A DNA stretch of 25,642 nucleotides from Spongospora subterranea f. sp. subterranea (lineage: Eukaryota > Endomyxa: Phytomyxea > Phytomyxea > Plasmodiophorida). Location: contig JAUGWO010000052.1 of the NCBI GenBank assembly GCA_049724395.1, positions 1-25,642 on the forward strand, in the 5' to 3' direction. The notes under the pieces are model-generated. The model ran no database searches and was not told where the DNA came from. It worked only from the letters and a program-made list of their open reading frames with translations. The translations under genes and the position numbers were made by a program. Shown in pieces: positions 1 to 9,898 of the stretch; positions within the stretch are counted from its first letter, which is position 1; every line of letters begins with the position of its first letter.

Positions 1-1556
1 ACGCGCTGAAGTTCAACCATCGAGAAGCTCGCAAAGGCTGCAGAGAGTTGTTCGACGTACTTCTAAGAATCGTTACAAACCAGGACGAGGTTCAACGGGC
101 ATCGCGTCCATAACGATGGCGAACGCCACATAAAAGGCGATCAGGAGAAACAGGACAAGAAGTCTAACGGTCACGAACCCGCTAGGGTGACCAACAGAGA
201 GGCTTCAAACAATGTCACGAGCAAATACAGGAAGGATTCATGGAAGCCAAGGACAGAGAAGCCTACTGATGGATGTCTGAAATGTGGAGGCGGCCATTGG
301 CTTTCTGAATGCCAGCAGAGAATCACCAAGGAAGAGCGGGAAAAGTTAATCGCCGAATTCAAGAACAAGAAGGCGTTGGGAAGGTGGAGACTCGAGCGAA
401 GAAAGTTACGCGTCGAGAAGAAGAAGAAACAGTCGGGGTTTTTGGACAAGGGTGCCAGTATCCAACTCAACTTGATAGCGGGGCGGATCGTACATATATT
501 CCGGGGTCGTTGCTGAAGGAGATTCAAAGCAAGAACCCTAAAGTGCAGCTCGTCCATCAAGTGATCAAGGTTCAGTTCGCGGCGAAAAGGGCCAGCTGTG
601 ATGGAATTGCGCCGATTGTCAGGGGATTCGTTGATATCCCTGTCACTATCGGGACGGCGGTTGGAGACATCACACTGCCACTAGTGCGATGCTGGGTTAT
701 GGATGCAGAGATGGAAACTGTTTTAATTGGAAAGCCGGAGCTTACCTGTCTGGGGATCGATCCGACGACAGCGCTTGAGAAGTTGATCCGACATCAAACT
801 GAGGATAGCGAAGCTGAAAGCTACGCCGCCGCAAAGATATTAATTGCAGCAAATGACGATATGAAGGCTGACCACACTGGAGAAGGCTCCGAGGATCTCG
901 AGGATGCGAAGCGAGAGATGATTAGACGGACCGTTGGGAATGGCGCCGATGACGCGACGATGGAAGCTCTGAAGGCAATCATTGATCAAGTTCCCGATCT
1001 GTTTCGAGTTCATTTGGGAGCCGACCCTCCGGCCAGTGTCAGACCGATGAGAATTCTTCTCAAGGAAGGGTTACGGCCGCGAAGATGCGAGCCGAGGCGA
1101 TACCCTCCTAGTCACTCTGACTTTCTATGTGAATTTGTGAAGGAACTGGAGACTAACGGTTATGTTTATAGAAACATTCGATCAAGATACACGTCACCAG
1201 TGCTGGTAGTCCCGAAACCTAACAATCGTGGATATCGAATGACGTTGGACCTCCGAGGAATCAATGCAGACACCGAACCTGTTGCCTGGCCGATGACGTC
1301 ACTGGAAATCGTGATGGGGCGACTAGCCGGAGCCAGTTACTTCGCAGCGCTGGACGCTTACAAAGGGTATTGGCAGTTCCCTCTGGCAGAAGAATCACAG
1401 GAGCTACTGTCATTTATGACTGATGAAGGCGTCTACACACCGACTAGAGTGGTTCAGGGAGCCACAGATGCTGTCGCATGCTTCCAAGCGGGGATGCAGG
1501 AGGCACTTGGTGACTATCTTTATAAGAACACTCTGTTGTGGAAATGGGATGACGTA
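1..1556 (+). mobile_element. Ty3/gypsy retrotransposon fossil, partial (gag end, protease, RT part)
   Basis: This is the internal part of a Ty3/gypsy LTR element, cut by the window start and ending abruptly within the reverse transcriptase. Parts seen in order are a basic gag tail, a zinc knuckle at about 274-312 with spacing CX2CX3HX4C, a retropepsin-like protease with a DSGAD motif at about 474-488, and a reverse transcriptase domain whose LDxYKGYWQF block lies near 1350 and which stops being recognisable near 1556. The RT wording (YTPTRV followed by a G-x-x-D block) resembles Ty3 elements that I know from oomycetes and some chytrids. No integrase, RNase H or LTR is visible here. It is broken: truncated on the right and with at least one further break. 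The pogo-like element begins directly to its right, on the other strand; whether that insertion caused the truncation cannot be shown. Confidence 0.85.
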
Positions 1557-1594
1557 TGACCGAACATCGGTGACGTGATTTTGCGTTATTCAAA

Positions 1595-3299
1595 TTACTC
1601 AGATTCGACTGGACGTCCTTCGAAGTATGCAGGATACTTGCGAATTATAATCTGGAGCTCGCGAGAGAGCTGTTGCTCGCTCCATTGGCCGTTGATATCC
1701 AGCGACAACCCGCAACGGATCATCGCTTTCCGTGCATACGTTAACCCATTCGCGTCCCGCTGCGAATTAACGTCACGTACCGCGTCAGCCACAAGCTGGA
1801 GGAAAAAACTCTTTCCAGGGTTGATCAACTTGCCAGAAGATGCGCCGCCTTTGCGACCCGCGTCAGACCACTGCCCTTTGTCAATCATATCAAGCTTCGC
1901 ACGTTCCCAACGTGCTGTCCACGCGTCTTTGATTTTGCTTATTACAAAAGAATCTGCAGGCTGGACCAGATCCGTGGCGTTCGGTGGAAATCGCCAAATA
2001 ACCGTTGTTTTTCTCAAGGACATTTTGCAATTCTTGGGTGTCATTGTGCCCGCCACAGTTGTCAATCCACATAATGATCTTTCGCCCATGAGGGTATTTT
2101 CGAAATGCGCGCTGCTTCTCAAACCATTGGGGGAAGACCTGTTGAAGAATTTAGGAACGCTGCCGCATCGATGAATCAATACAAGCATACCGTGCGGTCG
2201 TTCCATCCTTTTGGGCCAGTACGGTAACATACCCCAGCAACGGTATCTGGTAAACCCTGGATAGGATATGACCGTTTGGAATTCTTGAAAATCATCATCG
2301 TGGATTCAACGCGGGCATTTTGGCCTTCTGTCCCTTCCCCCCCGGTCACCACATCGGCATATTTCACTTCTTCATCTCCACGGAATCCGAGCGTGCGCCC
2401 GTTCTCCATGTTGTTGATGAAGTGGGTTTCGTCAACGTTATGCTGAAGATTTTCGTCAAAATCGCCGGACTGGAAGCCTCGCTTGAGCACCCCAATGTGG
2501 TACGCCACCATTTTCTCAATGTGCTCCTTCTTAGCCGGGCTTACCGACAGCTTACCCGTTTGGTTTCTTGCCACGACATTGGAGACCTCCTGCGACAACA
2601 CGAATCAACTGAGATGAGTTTACATTCAAAATACCAACTAACCATAAATTGTTGGACCCATCGAACCTTAATCTTCGACAGAATTGGAATTCGATCCAAG
2701 GGATCCAAGAACCCAGCTCCAAATTCAGTTCGGGTTGTTATGATGTCTTTCGCAACAAGGACAAGCAACCCCGGACTAAACTTCAGGCCAGCTGCTGTCA
2801 GTCGGCAAAATTCTTCCCGAAGTAATTCATAAAGAAGCTCAACCCACGCGGCACGTTTACGACCACGGCCGGTGACGGCCCTAAGACGGACAACCTTACG
2901 GACGCCTTCGCTCGCTCGAGAAACTGTTTTCATGTTCAAGTCATTAAGTTCTTGAACCTTTTCACGCTGTTCCCACCATCGAAGTGCCTTCGTAATGTTC
3001 GCCTGAATTAAAACTTCGTGATCACAAATACTAGAGACAAAGAGACATAACGGACGTTTGAGGATGCAGACCGAAATTGCATTCGGAAAATGCCTGACTG
3101 CCTTTGACGCAATGTAATTCTCGCCATACTCTGATGCCTCCTCAATCATCCATCTGATCACGGCAACTCGTTGAGCAATAGACACCACATGTTGCAAATT
3201 GCGTTTTCGGGATTGTGGCCCTTTATCTTGAATCTCGGCATCAGCGGAGGTTGAGGTCTCCTCGTCACGTTTTTCATCGGAAAACGGACTTCCATTCAA
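1595..3299 (-). pseudogene. pogo/Tigger-like transposase (DDE_1), decayed
   Basis: Remnant of a Tc1/mariner-superfamily pogo-like transposase that would catalyse cut-and-paste transposition. Reading right to left: a basic N-terminal region with an RKR stretch near 3209 and a helix-turn-helix-like segment (AQRVAVIRWM), a middle block with GRGRKRAAWVELLYELLREE, then the catalytic core. The first Asp is in NVDETHF (about 2433), the second in WIDNCGGHND (about 2063), the third in NATDLVQPADSF (about 1954), a DDD triad as is usual for pogo rather than DDE. The strong C-terminal block PPNATDLVQPADSFVISKIK is typical of a family abundant in Phytophthora. The core is spread over three reading frames (N part to 2541, first-Asp part 2601-2176, second-Asp part around 2072-1890, third-Asp part to 1595), so at least three frame changes separate the pieces and the gene is inactive. 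A start codon could not be decided. No convincing terminal inverted repeats were found. Confidence 0.85.
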
Positions 3300-3423
3300 T
3301 GACCTTAAAATTAGACTGTTGCCCCTCGAGCAAAAGCAGCCACGATCGGAGATGAGGAGTATACGGATAACTTCAATCTGAAACACGTTGCGTAAACAAG
3401 TGCCGAAAAATGGAAATATCATC

Positions 3424-4057
3424 TTACATATTATGTGTTGCTTTTTTCTTTTTGGCACGGATATGTACAACTGGGGCAAAATCGGATCCAGAATCGCTGC
3501 GGTTAAATAGTGGGAACTTCAACGGATTCAGGGGGTGAAGATATCCATAATGTCCAAGACTTGCAGAATTCAAAGTACGAATGTACTCTTGTTTTTGCTG
3601 CTGCGTCGGAAATTCGAACGGGGCCGGACGTCCAAATTCGTGGTGTAATATGGCAACTTGCGCCCAATTTTCAAAACCCATAGAGAGTTTGAAGATCTCG
3701 GGTTGGTTGGAATCAACCAGTAAAAACAGGGACCGTTTCATCTCCCCTATTGAGTTAAATTCTATGATATCCAATCGAAGAACGGCAACGGCAACAAGTT
3801 GCATCGTCTCAACAGCATAGTGGCCAGGTGGGGAGACACCTTTTCACATACGCATCGACGCTACAATTTGCATATCGTTCAATCAGCCGGGAATACCTCG
3901 CCTGCTCGTCCATCAGAGTACGGATAATGTGACTTTTGACCTCATGCCCGGTGACAAAAGAGACTGCTGAGTCACGTGTGAGAGCATGAAAAAAACATTT
4001 ACCGTCGCCTGGCACGTCAATGAACTCCATATTATTCGTATAGACATCGCCACACAT
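3424..4057 (-). pseudogene. OTU-like cysteine protease (deubiquitinase-type), in two frames
   Basis: The product resembles an OTU-family cysteine peptidase, enzymes that cleave ubiquitin or ubiquitin-like linkages. The first part (4057-3809) starts MCGDVYTNNMEFIDVPGDGK and carries the catalytic-loop motif DGKCFFHAL, with the candidate nucleophile Cys at about 3997. It then has the usual helical stretch (VKSHIIRTLMDE) and YVKR. The second part (3804-3424) continues the domain with ETMQLVAVAVLRLDIIEF, which fits the conserved Glu/Ala-rich helix and following strand, and has a candidate catalytic His in GHYGYLHPL near 3552. The two parts lie in different frames that meet near 3830, so one indel or a misjudged intron separates them. 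It sits upstream of, and on the same strand as, the pogo-like transposase, with about 125 bp between their likely bodies; a GT...TTTCAG intron-like segment (minus strand, around 3423-3370) lies between. It could be element cargo or a degraded host gene. The OTU call rests mainly on the Cys loop. Confidence 0.5.
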
Positions 4058-4334
4058 AGTATGATACCGTATAGGTTTCAGACATATTCAAAATCACGAA
4101 ATCACAAACGGGCAAGCTCCTATCAACAAGCCTACACTGCTTGTCAGCTGACCTGAGAGTGTCCGCGCGATCCTCAAGCCCGTACGAACAAACCATGGCC
4201 CTTGTTGGCACAAAAGGTAAATATGTCAAGAATTCAAAAGTGCCAATATTTATATTTCAAAATTTTCAATTATTGGATTTTTTTTGTCACATTCTCACGG
4301 AGTCAGGGTTTGGAAGTTCAGACAGCTCACAGGA

Positions 4335-6896
4335 ATTTGTGTGAGTCACACTATTTGTTAACTAACACTATTTGTCCACTCACACTAAATACGGTTGACG
4401 GTGTACCTAATTGGCTCTGTCAAATGACTACTTACTTAAGCATCCGCCAGTCAAGATTCTCGTCCGATAAGACAAAGGTGGCCCTATATTACTCATTGTT
4501 ACGTGGAGATGCGTTATCTTTGGCTACATATCAGTTCAGGCGCAACCCAAAGAATCCATTGTCTGAGCATTAATTAGTCGCAGGTCTTCGAAGCGCGTTC
4601 GACGACCCATTACGAAAAAAAATGCAAGCCGCGGCCTGCGGGAGCTTTGCCATGCCCGGTTCGACACGCTGGTCGCATACACCAACGAGTTTCGATCATT
4701 AGCCCGGGACGCTGAATGGCTCGAAACCTTGCTCATTGAACAGTACCGAGAAGGACTCCCAGACGCGGTTGACGTGATGCTGACAACGTTAGAAGCGACC
4801 GGATTGGTGTCCGCGTCACTTGACGATGTCATCCGACGCACACGGCACATCGGAATTCGACGCGCAACTGGCATCCAGACGAACGGTCCACCTTATTCGT
4901 AATACAACAGTAAACAATGCAACCAGTTCCCAGTATCCTACTATTTATCTGGTATCATGCGAGTTCATAGTTGCAGGCTCCATCATTCCTCAGGAGGTTC
5001 TGATCGATACTGGAGCTGGATTGTGCTTCATGAGCTTTTCATTCGCCCGTCAACATTCGATACCCTGGAGATCGAGTAATCACCCCGTCAAAGCCACAGC
5101 GTTTGACGGAATCACGACAACAACGACATATCATTGCACGGTACCCGTTTCATTTCGAATTGGCGATCACAGATGTTCTGTTGAGTTCTATTTGGTTTGC
5201 CAAATCTCGCATAATATCATCTTAGGGTTTGACTGGTTCGCATGACACAACGCACGTTTGGATTGGCAAAAGGCCCCAGTTCAAATTGGCGATTGTGAAG
5301 AACTCGTGCCATCAAGCTTTTCGAAACCCTCCTTATTGCTAACGAACACCCAGATCAACTCGTCAACACTAGTTAAACCCCAGACGTCAGTAAACTCCCT
5401 TCCAACTGAATTACAGGACTACGCGGATGTGTTCGAAAAAAGGCATGATTCGCCACTGGCGGAACATTTCGGCATATCAAAACATATCAATTGATCAGAC
5501 GAGACTTCTGGTGGCCAAATTTGTCTCAATCGGTACGCCAATTTGTCACATCCATCGAAACGTGCTGCAGAAGTAAAGTACCTCGAGGTAAGCCAGCAGG
5601 CCTGTTACAGCCTTACCGATCCCATCAGCACCTTAATCGTCGATCTCTATGGACTTCATAGGAGGTCATGATTCCATCCTGGTAGTGGTCGATCGATTCA
5701 AGAAGATATCACATTTCATTACCTGCAATGAAATCTGTACCAGTGAAGATTTAGCAAGCTTGTGTATTAACAAACATTACTCGGTTGCATGGATTACCTG
5801 ACGAAATTGTATCGGATCGTGGACCGCAATTCATCGCCAACTTCTGGAAATTACTCTTGAAACAACTCCGGATCGAGCGTAAACTATCATCAGCTCGACA
5901 CCCAGAAACCGACGGGCAACAGAGCGCGTAAACCATGCTTTATGAACATGACGCAGAACGATTGATGCAACCTATTACCTATGGCAGAGTTCGCATATAA
6001 TAATGCTCACCACTCATCGACCAACACGTCACCATTCTTTGCCAATTACGGATTTCACCCCCGGGGTCTACATCATCAAAGAGCAGCAAGAAAACCCGAG
6101 CGTCAACAATCACCTCGACGAACTAAAAGCCATACACGACTACCTCAAGAAGAAACTACAGCAGAGCCCTACATTAATGAAGAAAAACGCCGATCGCCTG
6201 CGCCGAGATGGTCCCACATATGAGCCAGGAGATCAAGTGTGGGTACTTCGCGATTCTACCAAATCAAGAAGAATGCTGTGACAAACTCGCTGAAAAACGA
6301 CTCGTACCCTTTACTGTAGTTCGACAGATTAACCTGGTAGCCTTCGAACTTGAACTGCCTTCTAACGTCCGAATTCATCCAGTTTTTCACACCTCATTAC
6401 TGGAACCCTATCAATAGCAATATTCCAGGCCGCCGACAACCGAACCCGCCTGTCATTTGTCTCCACGATGAAGGTTTACCACTCTTCGAGGTAGAAACCA
6501 TCATCAACTCACGACGCAAAAACCGCCGTCTGAAGTATTTAATCCATTGGAAGGGTTACAGCGAGGTGGATCCGACGTGGGAGCCAGAACAGAACCTGAA
6601 TGTCGCTGACACAGGCACATTCCGCAACGAGATTCAAAGTCTTATCAACAATTTCCACCGCGATAAACCCGAGAAGCCGGGACCCGTCATCAATAGCACG
6701 ACATCCCGGCACCGAAAGTGATCTTAACCGGAGCAGACTGTAACGATATAGGCCTTGACTTAACTGTAACAATATAGTTGGTTTATTCCGTTATGAATCG
6801 GCAAGACAAGCGATGCGTGATCGATAACTGCGATAAACCAATTGGGTCAGAAAGTCCGATATTGTTACCAGTTAAGTCAAGTCCCATATCGTTACA
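4335..6896 (+). mobile_element. Ty3/gypsy chromovirus fossil with 3' LTR
   Basis: Degraded Ty3/gypsy element of the chromovirus branch. In order: a retrotransposon gag segment (about 4340-4800, with the block KVALYYSLLRGDAL), an aspartic protease (about 4860-5245, motif LIDTGAG), then a spacer to about 5490. The reverse transcriptase and RNase H are not recognisable at all, and the sequence passes straight to the integrase zinc-binding region (about 5497-5610) and integrase core (about 5640-6060, including LPDEIV and the HPETDGQQ block). A GPXY-like/C-terminal segment (about 6100-6415, [12 protein letters not shown]) and a chromodomain (about 6485-6630, KYLIHWKGYSEVDPTWEPE) follow. The 158-bp LTR lies 18 bp after the last coding frame. 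No 5' LTR was found in 4060-4340, so the left end is also lost. It is old and broken: an internal loss of the RT region plus roughly five or more breaks. The chromodomain wording is of fungal type. Confidence 0.9.
6739..6896 (+). repeat. 3' LTR of the Ty3 chromovirus, palindromic ends
   Basis: This 158-bp segment starts TGTAACGATAT and ends ATATCGTTACA, giving the TG...CA ends of an LTR, and begins 18 bp after the chromodomain frame stops. Unusually the inverted ends are about 38 bp long: 6739-6776 pairs with 6858-6896 with only about two mismatches and one single-base gap. The direct flanks (GCAGAC left, ACAAGG right) show no target-site duplication, as expected if the 5' end is lost. A small hairpin DNA element is the alternative reading, but position and TG/CA ends favour an LTR. 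Confidence 0.7.
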
Positions 6897-7584
6897 ACAA
6901 GGCCATCATTCTTGGATCATGACAGTGACTGTCGGCAGCTGAAAAAAATAGTGCACACGACGCACTACAGATGCAAACTAGAAGTAATATCATAATCGCT
7001 ACTCCGTTTATGAGAGCGGAATAAACACACGAGTTATTTTCAACCATAATCGATTTGACTGCGACAAACATAAAATTTCTGAAGTTGTTCAAGAGCATGG
7101 AAAAGATATGTTCCAAAGCAAATCACAACGTGAATATCAACACGGATCAGACAGATGTCGAATACGATGCAACCGAATGCTATTCAAATAATATCAAGTT
7201 TAAAGATGCGCTGTCACAGCCAGTGTTTGGTTGTATTTGATTTATTTGCCTCAATGCTGTCGTTCGATGTTCTTTAGATCTAATTGAGTTGATACATTCT
7301 TCGTTGCAATGGAAGGAAACTGTTTGCTTTTGAGGGCGTTGTATATTGGTAGTCCGAGTCAGCAATACTCTCCGGACACCTCGAATTATTGGCGTATTGC
7401 AGCCTGAGCATTTTGGAAGTAAACCTTGGAGAGTTTGTGTATAGTTTCAGACCGATGTCATCTGGCCCTTTCACGCTCTGAAGGTTATACGGAGTAGCAA
7501 TAATGGGTTCTCAGTGTGTATCTACAGTAAGTAGTGTTTATCATTGCCTACCACGTCCAAGCTCCACAATGCCTTTCACACGGC
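6897..7584. other. Gene-free spacer
   Basis: About 690 bp between the LTR and the 250-bp repeat. Only short, overlapping, unsupported reading frames on both strands are present; base composition is AT-rich and I see no repeats, structured RNA or known motif. Confidence 0.6.
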
Positions 7585-7833
7585 TGCTGTCACCGTATAT
7601 TGAACCGTCACCTCCTCCAAGTGATCCTCGAATCTGATCATTCTTAATCCTCCAAGCTGTCCTCGGCTCTCGATGGTACCGCAGCCAACTCCAGGATTAT
7701 CTCGATTGGGGAGAACCACCCGCCATCGGAGCGCTAGCACCAACTCTCGGCACAAGCGCCAGCATTGCAGGTGGCGATTCAGAAATTCCGGGACCAGGTA
7801 TCCCCTCAAGTCAGGCCCGTCCTTAATGAGGAG
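7585..7833 (+). repeat. Dispersed repeat, copy 1 (inverted partner at 11938-12190)
   Basis: This stretch matches the reverse complement of 11938-12190 along its length. Shared words include GCTGTCACC, CCGTCACCTCCT, CTGATCATTCT, ATCTCGATT, AACCACCCG, CCAACTCTCGGC, TATCCCCTCAAG and CAGGCCCGT. The two copies are diverged by substitutions and by gaps of up to about 20 bp. In both copies a related peptide can be read along parts of the segment (for example SDHS followed later by ENHP and ERSW), hinting at an old coding origin, but the frame is interrupted here. Family unknown. It lies about 195 bp upstream of the secreted-protein gene at 8028. Confidence 0.75.
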
Positions 7834-8027
7834 ATGATGTTACATGTTAGGAATATTCCATATTTCACACAATCACAGTTCGGCCAACAGTTTTTATTCT
7901 TGTCAACACATTTCCACCTCATCGGCCCTTGGTCGGTCTAACGGCGGACAAACTGCGAACGAGGGATTGTCGACGGACGGAGAATCCGCGGAACGACCAT
8001 TTTACTCAACCTGGTCTTACGTGAGCA

Positions 8028-9427
8028 ATGTCGATTCTGGTGATTGTCATGGCGCTTATGGGCCCGTGTTTTGCAATGCGGACTAAGGATTTTGGAGATT
8101 TTTTTTGCGCTGATCAAGAAGAATCCCAACTCGACCAACCACAATTCGACCAAGAATTCGGCGACATCCCTCAATTTGTCTGCCCTGATCAAGAAGAATC
8201 CCATCTCGACCAACCACAATTCGACCAAGAATTCGGCGACATCCCTCAATTTGTCCAACTGCAACTGGACGACATGGAATGGCTTCAACAACAACCTCGT
8301 GATTTCGAGCAACCTGAACATCAACAGCATATCCAACTTCCTCAAGATAACCTCAACCCAGCCCATCAGGAAGAGGATATCCAATACTTTGATTTTGATA
8401 TTATCGAACATCAGGATGAACCGGATGACATACATTCTCAACCGGCTATAATCGACCAATGCGACCTTGAACAGGATTCCACTTTAGATTATTCAGATGC
8501 AATTATCCAATTGGACACGATAGAGGATGCCAGATTTTTTCTTAAGGATATACGTGGCAGCCTGGAACAGGATCAGGTTGTCGCGTATGAACGTGTTCTG
8601 TCTGCCCAATGTGTTGAAGATACTGCACAAAATGATGAAGCCATCAACCGTGAATTTGATACAGATAAAGAAGATTGGTATAATCAATGGTCAAGGAAAC
8701 TCCTGACACAAAACGATCCTGACAATTGCAGTTCCGACCTGCGAGCTTCACTGACAAAGCATGCATTCAATTTTATCAAGCCCATGTTGTTGAACATGCA
8801 ATCCTGTCTGTTTATATCATCAGTCAAGTTATTGATGCCTGGTATCACATCGATGAGCATGATTTACAATCCCTCTTTGACAGAGTAGCGACGTCCAATT
8901 GTGATGGGGGTGTCCACACAGACCTGATTCTGGTCACCGATCAGCTCAAAGGCTATCTGAATCATCTTCCTCATATAGATTTAATACCAACCGAATTTCG
9001 CGACACCAATCCGTTGTTTTCCGCCTTATCCGACCGACTTCGTCAACTAATCAGCGATTCCAACATCTTGTTGAGTCAGAGAGACCAACTGAACCGCCAT
9101 GCTCCCCGACTTCCTTCAGATGAGTCGGCGCTGCTCTCTGAAATATTCGAGACCATCCGTCAGACAACAGTGGAGCTTGATCTTCTTCCTGAACACCTTC
9201 ATGTGATTATCAACATGCTCGGTGATATTCTTATCTTCGAATCCCCATTTGACTCAGTGAAAGTTAGCCAACAAGCCACTGCAGTTCTTGCCCGATATCC
9301 AGCCGGTGAATTCAAACCCAATTCTCATCCCAATTTTCCTGCCATAACACAGAGTTTTGCTAACGCGTTCCACCATATGCTGCAAAGTGTCCCTCAATCT
9401 TCGGCAAATACTTGTTTTGATCAATGA
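8028..9427 (+). CDS. Predicted secreted Gln/Asp-rich protein, paralogue A
   Basis: Product of unknown function, predicted secreted. The start at 8028 is chosen because the first 16 residues (MSILVIVMALMGPCFA) form a signal peptide with an Ala-x-Ala-like end and because the paralogue at 13978 begins almost identically. The mature N-terminal third is rich in Gln, Asp, Glu and Phe and holds a perfect-looking 25-residue tandem repeat (DQEES(Q/H)LDQPQFDQEFGDIP...). A middle block with DWYNQWSRKLL is followed by a conserved helical C-terminal half containing LILVTDQLKGYL, FSALSDRLRQLISD and LLPEHLHVIINMLG. Two overlapping frames carry it (8028-8888 and 8726-9427); either a short intron or one break lies in the overlap. 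Comparison with the paralogue shows both frames are conserved protein. No known domain was recognised. Lineage-specific secreted families like this are common in zoosporic fungal pathogens, but assignment to one is inference. Confidence 0.6.
8111..8255 (+). repeat. 75-bp in-frame tandem duplication in paralogue A
   Basis: The 75-bp unit 8111-8185 is followed by a second unit from 8186; the match runs about 70 bp with one substitution (CAACTC against CATCTC). The period is exactly 25 codons, so the frame is kept and the protein carries two nearly identical 25-residue repeats. The paralogue at 12673-13978 lacks the second unit, so the duplication is recent and specific to this copy. Confidence 0.9.
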
Positions 9428-9599
9428 AATTTTTGAATAAATAGGATCCTAAGTACTAAAAAGCGCCCATTCCACGCCAAAATATATTTTGTGTTTTGGT
9501 AATTGACACAAGGTTGATATCGGAATCAAATCAGATTACATTATGCTGTCAAAGTTGAGCAATTTCGGGAGTTTGAGATTTTGCGTTTGCAGTTCCATT

Positions 9600-9890
9600 G
9601 CGTTTGCAGTTCCATACGCTTTGCTACTGTAAAATGATAAACGCGAGGTTATATTAGAATACATTTCGATCGGGGGTATTCAATACGAGTGTTTGTCGGT
9701 TTTTCTGCAGCGTGAAAGGGCACGTGTTTCAATCCAAGTAAGCTTATTGGCAGAAACTGAGAAAGGTTTGAGCGGAAGGTCACTCCCCGACGCCGAGCAG
9801 GGTGACGCTGGTTGCTGCGTTCTGCCAATTGGGAGTCGCAGCCACAATGCGGATAACATCAATCCATCATTATCGTCAATTCGCTATAAT
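9600..9890 (+). repeat. 3' flank of paralogue A, homologous to 12245-12545
   Basis: The region after the stop of paralogue A matches the reverse complement of the region after paralogue B. Shared words in matching order include CAGTTCCATA, CTACTGTAA, CGGGGG, TGTTTGTCGGTT, TCAATCC and GGGAGTCGCA. Similarity fades near 9890. It shows that the duplication covered gene plus about 460 bp downstream. No coding sequence is supported. At the right edge ATCCATCA (9862-9869) pairs with TGATGGAT (9891-9898), a weak stem. Confidence 0.7.
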
Positions 9891-9898
9891 TGATGGAT

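Noticed and set aside
1575-2174. Plus-strand open frame of 199 codons over the pogo-like element
   Set aside because: It is the antisense shadow of the conserved transposase C-terminus on the minus strand.
1574-4098. Possible terminal inverted repeats of the pogo-like element (CGTGATTTTG at 1574-1583, reverse complement at 4089-4098)
   Set aside because: Only ten bases match, the neighbouring bases do not, and no TA target duplication is seen.
4032-4229. Minus-strand 65-codon frame upstream of the OTU-like gene
   Set aside because: No similarity to OTU N-termini and no splice sites that would clearly join it.
8044-8451. Plus-strand Asn/Thr/Ser-rich frame overlapping paralogue A
   Set aside because: It is a shifted-frame shadow of the signal-peptide-bearing frame; its repeats simply mirror the 75-bp DNA duplication.
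8726-8888. A shared intron as the reason for two frames in both secreted paralogues
   Set aside because: Aligned protein blocks continue through the supposed intron and the frame junction lies at different points in the two genes, so a common intron is unlikely, though separate introns are not excluded.
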